64,000 bases of DNA from Phytophthora colocasiae (lineage: Eukaryota; Oomycota; Peronosporomycetes; Peronosporales; Peronosporaceae), in assembly GCA_018806915.1 (NCBI GenBank), contig JAGKQI010000093.1:248001-312000 (forward strand), given 5' to 3'. The notes beneath the pieces were generated by a model. That model had not been told where the DNA came from and searched no databases. It worked only from the letters and a program-made list of their open reading frames with translations. Positions 56,238 to 64,000 of the stretch are shown in pieces (position 1 is the stretch's first letter; every line of letters begins with the position of its first letter). A program made the translations under genes and the position numbers.

Positions 56238-57758
56238 ATGCGAACTCTTGGGCTGCTTGTCCTGCTGCTCCACGCAGGTGTAGCGCGTGCTGACAGCGAT
56301 TGCAATGACGACTGCGCATCCGTATCATGTCTACCCGAATGGTGGCGTAGCATGAAGCCTGTGCAACTAGTGGTGGCCGCTGTGCTGGTCTTTTTCGCCA
56401 CGTTCCTTCCTCGCGTGCTCGTCCGTCTACTCATTTTCGTGCTTACAAAGCTTCCATTCATGCACCAGTACGCGTCACTTGCAGTCCATACCTTTCTATT
56501 GTATTTTCAATGTAGATAACAATTATTGTTGCTTATTGCAGAGTGGCCGAGGACTTTCGGGAGTCGTGTGTGGGCTCCACTTCGTATCTCATCTCCATGT
56601 CGCTGGTGTTGCTGTCGTTGGCAGTGTCGGAGCTTACTAAGTTCTTCTGTCACCTTCCGACTTATATCTGGGGAGTGTTTTTCCTCTATTGGCTCTATTC
56701 ATTGTTTAATGTCGTCCAGAGTGTAAGTTATTTGTTCTTCTTAAATATGTTACTCGACTGACTTTTGCTCACATGTATGCGGTTGTGTATTGCTGCAGTT
56801 GGCTGTGCGCCGGTTTGTCGGTACTAATGGCGATTTCTCCAAGAAGATGGTTATCTCCGAGTCTGTTAAGGTATGAGAGCAGAACTATAGTTTACTTTCC
56901 CTTTATCTAATGCGTTTGTGTATTGTGTAGATTCTCCGGCTGACAACTTTATTGATAATCGCGCTGATCATCTACTCTTCTGCATTGGGCAATAGCGCTA
57001 CATTGAAATATTCGGTGCTGGGTGTGATTGGGTTAGCCATTGCGTTGGGCTTCGTACCGTCCTTCCACAACGTCGTTGGAGGTCTGTTCCTCGCGTTCAA
57101 TTCGCAGTTCAAGATCGACGACTTTATTCGCGTTGGAGACGCTGAAGGGTTCGTGCATCGCGTGTCACTGCGCTACACGACAGTGGTGAGTCTGGAGGGC
57201 ACGACACTTTATGTGCCTAACAGTTTTTTCCTCTACAAGCCCATGATCAACTTTTCACAACGACCAAAGCGAGATGTGGACTTGCACATTCGTGTATCAC
57301 GCGCTACCCCGGTGGAAACATTGCGACAAGCCATCCGTCGTCTTGAGAGTATGCTGCAGTCGCTGCATGTTGGACTTACATCCCATGAAGAAAACCAGTC
57401 AGACTTGCGGCATGGCGAGAAATGGGAACGATTTTTCTTTGTAGCGATGGAGGAACTTTACACCCTTCGAGTGTACTCTTACACAGAAGAACTGGATGCG
57501 CGCAAATACGCCATGCTCAAGTCTGAAGTCTGGCTCGCTGTAACTGAAATCATGGAGGATTTGGGCATTCGAGTCCTGACCAACGACGATCCTGACAATC
57601 CGTACGCCGAGTCGCCCCATTTCTTCAAGCGATCCGCAAGTAATATGAGTCACGCCGATGACGAAGGCGTTGGGGACCCGTTCACCAGTGAGATTGGTGC
57701 CGTGGTAGGGGCGCAACCAAGCAGTAACGGAGTCAAGGGTCCGCTCACGCAGCTTTGA
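56238..57758 (+). CDS. MscS-type mechanosensitive ion channel
   Basis: Four exons: 56238-56467, 56542-56722, 56799-56870, 56931-57758; 436 aa, phases consistent. It has a cleavable signal-like N-terminus (MRTLGLLVLLLHAGVARADS) followed by a small Cys-bearing ectodomain piece (CNDDCASVSC). Several transmembrane helices follow, ending in the pore-lining TM3 with the MscS signature (GLAIALGFVPSFHNVVGGLFLAFN) and the beta domain (FKIDDFIRVGDAEGFVHRV, TTLYVPNSFF, NFSQRPKRDV). MscS channels release ions under membrane tension. The oomycete protein probably sits in the plasma or contractile-vacuole membrane; wall-less zoospores would need it for osmotic relief (inference). C-terminal tail is acidic and disordered. 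Confidence 0.88.
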
Positions 57759-57830
57759 TAGATACTCCGAAGAAACCGTAAGTTATCATGTAATGTTTTG
57801 TTGCTATACCTTCACATATTCAGTTCAAAC

Positions 57831-60800
57831 CTAGTGCTGTAACCATTGCGCTCCGTGGACTTCGGCTTCAATCTCTTGAAGTTCCTGCTGCAGCTCACGT
57901 TCGATGGTCAAAGCGCGTTCACGTAGATTCCAGTCTTGGTCCCGGTATTCGAGACGCAAGAACTTCCCAAGTCCAGCAAGCAGACGTTTATGTGCCTCCC
58001 GCAGAACACGTTCTCCCTCTTGATGTTGTGCTGTAAGTGCTGCCAGTAGCGGTTTATTTGAAGCATCAAGTGTGGAAGCCGCACAGCGATCCAAACCACG
58101 ACCGAGCGAGAAATCCAGGCCAACTGTAGTGCCGTCTTGTGGAGTTGGGGAAGTAGGTGTGACGGGGTACGAGTCGCTAGGGTCTACCAATTGCTCAGCG
58201 TAGGTCGGTGATGAGGGGGCGGGCTGACCCTCTATGATCGGGTCGTCATACAAGTTGGTGCCTACACCACCAGTGGCAAACTCCAAAACTGAGAAATCAC
58301 CGGACGATAAACTAGGTCGTAGTTTGGTCGGGGACTTGGTAGGGTTGTAAAAACTGCGTGTCGTTGGACGTCCTCCTCGTCTCGGTGTAGTGGCACCAGA
58401 GTCTCCACGTTTCCGGCCCGATAATGCTGAATCATCCACTGCGCGTGGGCGTCGTTTCAGCGACGAAGCCGAAATGGAGGACTGGGAAGTTTTGACGCGA
58501 ACCGATTGCCGCGAGTTCGGGGTACTGCTGGTTGGCGTTGTCGCTGTATCTGAACCTGAAAACGAAGGATACTCGATGGCAGATTCGAGCCAGGATCCAC
58601 CATGCCACATGAATCGATACGTCACCCCGAGACATTCCAGCCGAACAGCGCACAAGGCCTTGAGCGACGACACCAACGCATACAGAAACATCTCAGCGAG
58701 ATGGAGGTCGGATAGCTCCAGGTCTTCTCTCTCCGTCAACAAACAACTACGTTGAGCAGCCACTGAGATGTCACTTTCACTTCCCAAGGCATCGTTACTC
58801 GGAAAACGGGCCTCCCCGGTGTCAAACATCATACCGGACGCTTCAATGACACGAGAAGCTGAGGGGAAATCGCCTCCAATGGATGAAAAGAGCGACGACG
58901 CATCATGACCAGCGCCAGAGATCTTACCCTCCTTCACCTGCGAGAGCCAGCTGTGCGAATCAGGCGTGGGTGTTCGAGCAAGGGGACACGCCGCAAGCTG
59001 GCTTGATATGGCCAGCCATTTTGCTTGCCGCTGACCCAACTCAACAGCAAGCGACCCCGCAGCCGCCGACGACTCTCTCACTTGTTCAAGTAGCAGGTGC
59101 ATCGACAATTGGAAGGAATCTTCTAGCTTGTCACGCCCAGAGTCAAGGCCCAAATCGCTAGCTTCGTCGTCAAAATCATAAATGCCGTATGTATCGTCCT
59201 CGTCATTACCTGAAGCTGTCGTGCTTAGCTGCAAAGCAGCAGTGACACCTTTACGGTCGCTCAGGAACTGTTTAGCTACAGCTTGGCAACGCGAGCCGAG
59301 ATCTTGTGTAAGCTTGAGGATGCTCAGCTTGTCTTTGAAGTACCCCACTTTCTGTGACACCTGCTCCATCACTCGATGGCGTTGTGTCGATCTCAATTTC
59401 TCCAGTTGTTCATCCGAGAGCCCTGTGTTGGCGTACACATGTAGTGTTAGTTATACTCTTTAAACTCAAAAAGGTTGGCTGGGCGTACAGGGGATAGTGA
59501 GATCGTCCTTGAATACAAGCGAGAAAACTGCGTCTGCATCGATGCAGCTCCGCTCGCTAGCTCGCAGGTATTCCTCCGCTTCAGTGGCAGTTTTCGCATG
59601 GAATAGAGTTTCTTCCGCTCGAAACAGCAACGCAACACCGACTCCGTAGAACACAAGAACGCCGCGAATAAAAAACGCATCCCAAATCCTCAGTACCTGG
59701 GCCGAAAAAGCAATTAGTAAACCAAATAAAACAGGGTAGTAAGCCAATTCATACCGTGGGAAGAGGAATGAGTGAGGCAGTGAACAAGCTTAAAAACCAC
59801 CGTTCAACTAGTCGACCGAGGGGGAACTTTAACGTTGCAAGATGGGCTGCAAGAGTCGGTAAACGAGTTTGTAGGAGAGCAGAGAATGCTGCCACATCGA
59901 CCTGCAACGCTGGCCGATAGCCGTGAAAGTATCCTGGGAGTAGCGAGTCGATTATGCTGATAATTAATAGCCCAAAACGCAAATGTCAGCTATGCAGCCT
60001 CATCGAAGTCGCAGTGATAGACGGGTACTGTACCTGTTTGTTATCCAAAACGCATTTTCTTCTTCGACATACGCCAGTAGTAGGCACGACACTCTCCAAG
60101 GGAATGGGTGGGAGTACGGACTGCATTATCACGGAGCAAGCGTTAGTTGACAGTCCAGCAAAAATGAGCAAAGCGTTCGTAGTCAGCGTACTTGTATCGC
60201 GAGCTGGCAATTAGCAGTCGGCGGCGTGACGCTAGCTCCCAGTCTGCTGCTGGATAGTCGCTGGGATACACATAGTTGCCCATTTTGCCCTTCTCAAGTT
60301 GCTTGAGAGTATTTCTTGCCGACGCGCGCTTACTAAAAACATTGCCTGATTTGACCTCTTCCATCTCGATCTGTTCGTCATCATCCATGGAATCTCGCTC
60401 ATCGTCATAAAATGATCCGCGGTCTTCGCTGTACTGATCGGATGGGTTCGAGGCGTCCGAAACAGCACGAGGATATCGGCTTGTTAGATTGTTCAATTCA
60501 CTTGGCCGGGCGCTAACGGCCACATGACAACTTTCCTGTAACGCTAGCGCGCTTAAGCGAGATAAAAGCATTTGGTTCTCCGGCGTATCCATTTTGGTCA
60601 CATCGATAGCTGCTGAGCACATGTCGTAAATTGCGTGTTTCTTCGACGCCGGAGATTTCTGGCCACTTCGTCCAGACGATTCCCGAGAGGGCATACGGAA
60701 GACGTTAGAGGACTTGGACGCACTTCGTATGGCATGTTTGAGCTCAACGCGTCTTTGTAGGTCTGTGGCACCAGCAAACCCTTTCCAGAGCTGTCCGCGA

Positions 60801-62231
60801 AGCTCATCTGGTATTCCTGCACGGACTGCCGAAATGATCTATTCAAAGAAGAATGATCAGCAAGTGCACGTACAACAGAAACGTGTAAGACATTCACTTA
60901 CCTCTGTTGTCAGCCCGAATTTTCCTGTTGCGATACATTTTTCCAGCTGTGTGTACTTTGTTTCAGCGTGCCCCTGCAGTAGCAATTGCAACCATTTTTT
61001 CGAGCTTGGAGTAAGCTCAGCTTTCCTTGCCGTAACCCCCACACCGGAAGATCCTAGGCCTGCTTTGCCACCAGCACCACCACCCAACTCATCGTGGTCA
61101 TCTTCAAGCTTCAAAACGAACATTTTCGACGGGGGAGTGGCAATCCAAATTAGACATGTCTCCCGTTCAAGCTGTGGCATTTTGCCGAACTTGAACATTC
61201 CTCCATCCCTTTTTCTCTCTTCCATGAGTTGCTCCCCCGTGACACGCACAGTTGGAGCATGACGAACGTCCACTCGACCCTGCAGTTCACTCATGGTATC
61301 ATCTCGGAAGTAGAGCAGGTCACCAGACGTCAAGAACACGAAGAAATGCCTCTTCCAGTACGTCATGATACTTTTGGGACTGTGAACATTTCGCTCTCGC
61401 CTCTTCGTCATCCACCCCGTATGCAGCACATCGACAGTTGGATAAAAAGCCGAAAGTGACGCCAACAACGATAAACCTTGCTGCGACTCGCTCGTACTGA
61501 AGCCTCAGTAACCAAAATGTTAATATCACAAACATACATACTCAACTAGAAGGGTCTCGTACCCATTCCACTCCCGGCCGTTGTGGAACGCCAATAAATG
61601 AACATGCTACAACAGCAAGAGTTAGAATCCATACAATATCTTGAAAACAAATAAATAATTAAGCTCACAAGAGGCGTTAACACTGCGAACTTCTGGTCGT
61701 ATGCTCCTGGTCTGGAATCATTCGTATCCGAGCGGTTCTAGAGCAAAAAATCACATATAAACACCCACGTTTACCACTAACCAATCGTGTAAAATAGCTC
61801 CACTAAAGTACGTACGAATTTCGTGGGTTTCTTGCCAGCTGTAGGAACCGGTGTAAAGCAGCAGATACCGGTCGCGTCCGTCATAGAGATCACTCCTTTC
61901 GGTGTCGACATGAGCAACGTGTTGACGTCCTTGTATGTGTCATAGTGGCGCAGCTCCTTCATGCCGTTGACAGTGGACAGGAATACAAAGTAGCGCTTTC
62001 GCCACCTTTTGCTAAAGCGTCCGAGCTTCTTAAGCCAGCCATGCCAGAGCACATTGACACCACTGAGACTGTGAAATCCTGTGGGATTGGAGCTGGTAGG
62101 AGCCACAAGAAGCACATGAGTGAGGAGGTGAGATGGTAAGGAATGCAGCGAAGATGTCCTCCATTCTGAACGACCGCTGTGGGCGTCAGGGGGAGACAGA
62201 CAGAGACGCACTTGCTTCGGGCCTTCTGCAT
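57831..62231 (-). CDS. Two-PH-domain TBC (Rab-GAP-like) protein, 1,236 aa, ten exons
   Basis: Exons on minus: 62231-62212, 62062-61816, 61737-61669, 61606-61563, 61496-60902, 60838-60192, 60120-60034, 59956-59755, 59696-59489, 59422-57831; total 3,711 nt, all phases matching. PH 1 (VLWHGWLKKLGRFSKRW; exons 2-3) and PH 2 (VLHTGWMTKRRERN, WKRHFFVFLTSGDLLYF; exon 5) are followed by a TBC domain: RAGIPDELRGQLW, a long acidic/Ser insert, LLLAYVEEENAFW, SLLPGYFHGYRPALQVD, WFLSLFTASL, RIWDAFFIRG. A 530-residue C-terminal exon holds Ser-rich and coiled-coil stretches. TBC proteins switch off Rab GTPases on membranes; PH domains bind phosphoinositides. The arginine (IxxDxxR) and glutamine (YxQ) fingers are not evident, so GAP activity is uncertain or a splice site is misjudged at exons 6-7. 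The first exon is tiny and least certain. Confidence 0.8.
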
Positions 62232-62443
62232 AGCTTTTGGCTTAGTCGATCTACAGTATGTGTATGTTACGTCGAGGAGGGCACACTATTCGAGGTAGGT
62301 AAATATGGTGTGGTGCACACAACGACCACTTCAACATAGGCAATATGAAATGATACTTTGATTCACCACTATGGCGCTTTATCTTTTTTTGCTGCAGTCA
62401 TAGCATGGCTATTCGTCCCAACACGTATCTCTCTTTCATGCTT

Positions 62444-63313
62444 TTAAAAGCGACGGAAGCCGCGGAAGCCTCCGCGACGTAGGAAGTAGTAGTACGCACC
62501 TCCAACTGCCGCACCACTGAGGTGTGCCACATGTCCAATGCCGTCCTGTTTTCCCGTTGAGAACGAGTACGCGTCCTTGAAGATGAAGCCCAATCCTCCC
62601 AGCCACGCAGGAATAGGTAAAATGCCAAAGATCAGCAGAGTTCCATGCGGAAAGAGCAGGATGCTCATAGCTGTGATGCCATTCACAGCTCCACTTGCGC
62701 CCAGATTAAGCGTCATCCTGCCCGACAAATGCTGCTCATACACCGCCGCAGCAGACGAGAGCACGCCGCTCACAAGGTATAGCCCCAAAAACCTCTTGTG
62801 ACCCAAAACATCGCACATCTGCCTTCCGAAGAAGTAGAGTCCAATCATATTGGCACCAAAATGGCCCAGCGTTGCCTGGCTGAACACGGCCGTCAGTAGC
62901 GTGTAGTATCGTCCATCCTGCAGGTGTTGCGTGGACGTAGTAAAGTGCGTGAGCATCGTCCTCATACTCGGCTGGAAGCTGCGCAACCTCTGTGCTGGAT
63001 GGCGTGGTGGAGGTGCCTGAGCACGGAGCCAGCCAAAAAACACAGCGGAATTGATAGATATCAGGCCCAGCACCACCACGTCGCCCGACACGGCGCGACT
63101 CGGACGTCTGGTGTTGGCACGGAAATGGGTATTTTGTCGCACCTGCTGCTCGGCTGCGAGGCGCTTGTGCACACCCGTACGCGGCAGTAGAGGGAGACGC
63201 GGTGCTGGTTGCAATACATTGGACAGTCGTGGACCTAGCCTAGTACTTGCGAAGCCACGCGCCGTTACCTGCCTCAGGGGGAGCCCCGCGCCCACGACAG
63301 CCGCCCGTAGCAT
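62444..63313 (-). CDS. Mitochondrial rhomboid protease (PARL-like)
   Basis: Single exon, 289 aa, ATG at 63313. The Arg-rich leader (MLRAAVVGAGLPLRQVTARGF) suits mitochondrial import. Helices follow, with RYYTLLTAVFSQATLGHFGANMI, the serine active site NLGASGAVNG (Ser 207), and the histidine in GIGHVAHLSGAAVGG (His 264). The Ser-His spacing of 57 is close to that of PARL/Pcp1. Such enzymes cut transmembrane helices in the inner mitochondrial membrane and influence fusion and mitophagy factors. The C-terminus is a short basic tail (RRGGFRGFRRF). It sits 212 bp upstream of the TBC gene on the same strand, an unrelated neighbour. Confidence 0.93.
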   Translation of the reverse strand: MLRAAVVGAGLPLRQVTARGFASTRLGPRLSNVLQPAPRLPLLPRTGVHKRLAAEQQVRQNTHFRANTRRPSRAVSGDVVVLGLISINSAVFFGWLRAQAPPPRHPAQRLRSFQPSMRTMLTHFTTSTQHLQDGRYYTLLTAVFSQATLGHFGANMIGLYFFGRQMCDVLGHKRFLGLYLVSGVLSSAAAVYEQHLSGRMTLNLGASGAVNGITAMSILLFPHGTLLIFGILPIPAWLGGLGFIFKDAYSFSTGKQDGIGHVAHLSGAAVGGAYYYFLRRGGFRGFRRF

Positions 63314-63317
63314 CGGT

Positions 63318-63335
63318 CAATTTGTCCAATGCTGA
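63318..63335 (-). promoter_or_regulatory. Possible oomycete initiator / flanking element of the rhomboid gene
   Basis: Minus strand reads CAGCATTGGACAAATTG just before the ATG, resembling the oomycete Inr-FPR core (CATTYYNCAWTTT). The match is partial and the resulting leader would be very short. Confidence 0.3.
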
Positions 63336-63340
63336 CGTGA

Positions 63341-63720
63341 ATAAAACGGATGGGAATAAACGTTATTTAACGCGTGTGATTGGACCACTTCAACGACAAT
63401 CGAGACAAAATGTTGCGGTCATCGACGCAAGTGCTTCACAAGTATCTACTGTGAAGTGCATATGTACATGCAACCTCGTCACCAATACTGCAGTTTTTGG
63501 AGGGTGGCTGCGCCGATATGGCTCGTTATTAGCATGTTCAAACTCCTTGCGAACTCTAAAATGCAAAACGGATTAATTTTGCAATTGTATTTGCTTCAAC
63601 TTGCTCACCGCCTAAGCAGGAAATCTGCTCTGCACGCACTCCGTAGGACACGTAAAGAGTACTAGTACTAGTACATGTTCATTCATCGTTATCGCCTGAA
63701 GTGATGAACACGAACTGTTG
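63341..63720. other. Intergenic region, no gene seen
   Basis: Short frames only. It contains a small CTAGTA direct repeat (63663-63675). It lies between the rhomboid promoter and the 3' end of the next gene. Confidence 0.5.
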
Positions 63721-64000
63721 CTAGCCAACCAGATGCTCACTGGGAACTTCAAAGCTGCAACCCGCTTTCTTGCTTCGCCTTTCACAATAAAAGGCATCAA
63801 CTTTTGCCGTCGATGTTGATTCCTCGCTGTCACGTACCAGTGGAGCGCACTGTGGACAGGAATGGTGACCAGATTTAAATCCACCAGCATCTGCATCACC
63901 CCCCGCACCCGGAGCGGCTCCGCTCAGTCTCATCAATCGCGGGATTTGCGGTCGGATGGCACTGTGGAGTGATAGCTGTTGCACCAACACGTCGGTAGTG
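63721..64000 (-). CDS. C-terminal end of a zinc-binding protein (partial, 5' part outside window)
   Basis: A minus frame open to the window edge. It reads TTDVLVQQLSLHSAIRPQIP, a Gly/Ala/Asp-rich linker, then HHSCPQCAPLVRD ... AFYCERRSKKAGCSFEVP, stop at 63721. Two CxxC-like pairs (CPQC, and C..8..C) suggest a small zinc ribbon, as at the end of some topoisomerases and DNA-repair proteins. The family cannot be fixed from 90 residues. Confidence 0.55.
   Translation of the reverse strand, partial: TTDVLVQQLSLHSAIRPQIPRLMRLSGAAPGAGGDADAGGFKSGHHSCPQCAPLVRDSEESTSTAKVDAFYCERRSKKAGCSFEVPSEHLVG

Noticed and set aside
56238..56330. Secreted effector (signal peptide followed by short Cys-rich segment)
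   Set aside because: The frame continues by in-phase introns into an MscS channel; no RXLR, LFLAK or other effector motif is present in the window.
57831..59438. 535-codon minus frame as an independent gene
   Set aside because: It has a clean acceptor at its start that joins in phase to the TBC exons; it is treated as their last exon.

Overview
The window looks like a Phytophthora-type oomycete genome. The evidence is short introns (about 50-80 bp, GT..AG), tightly packed genes on both strands on the right, and a transposon-choked left half with oomycete-style Copia, Gypsy, Helitron and piggyBac remains. No prokaryotic features, rRNA, tRNA or CRISPR were seen.

Left half (1-36 kb): nested mobile DNA. 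A decayed Ty1/Copia element (1-2571 and 16304-18101) is split by a young Ty3/Gypsy chromodomain element (2572-16303). The Gypsy element has near-identical 1.36-1.38 kb LTRs, a 4-bp AAAT target duplication, gag-pol on the minus strand, and a separate intron-containing gene on the opposite strand between pol and the 3' LTR. Next comes a repeat-family pseudogene split by a 1 kb element with a 10-bp target duplication (18177-19170), then other decayed fragments. A Helitron follows (about 23.8-33.58 kb), with Rep and PIF1-like helicase remains and a textbook 3' end (hairpin plus CTAG). Its helicase core has been tandemly amplified into eight units of about 590 bp (27905-32622). A 2 kb piggyBac-type element (33955-35984, TTAA on both sides) ends about 200 bp before the first host gene.

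Right half (36-64 kb): gene-dense, with intergenic gaps mostly of 60-400 bp. In order: a Tudor/TFIIS-N (LW) protein with a PP1-docking-like motif (PNUTS-like, +); an M1 aminopeptidase with a mitochondrial-type leader and an apparent frameshift (-); a 13-IQ-repeat protein (+); the WASH complex subunit WASH1 (-); a CCR4-type deadenylase with an N-terminal MYND-like zinc finger (-); a fusion of a nucleotidyltransferase-like domain with a ten-helix DMT/EamA transporter (+); a zinc-less MDR alcohol dehydrogenase/quinone reductase (-); an MscS channel (+); a two-PH/TBC Rab-GAP-like protein (ten exons, -); a mitochondrial rhomboid protease (-); and the 3' end of a zinc-binding protein (-).

No operon-like logic is expected. 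WASH1, the TBC protein and the IQ protein all point to endosome or cytoskeleton work, but their proximity is probably incidental. The strongest candidates for something undescribed are the nucleotidyltransferase-transporter fusion, the amplified Helitron helicase core, and the antisense gene carried by the GATC-rich Gypsy element.
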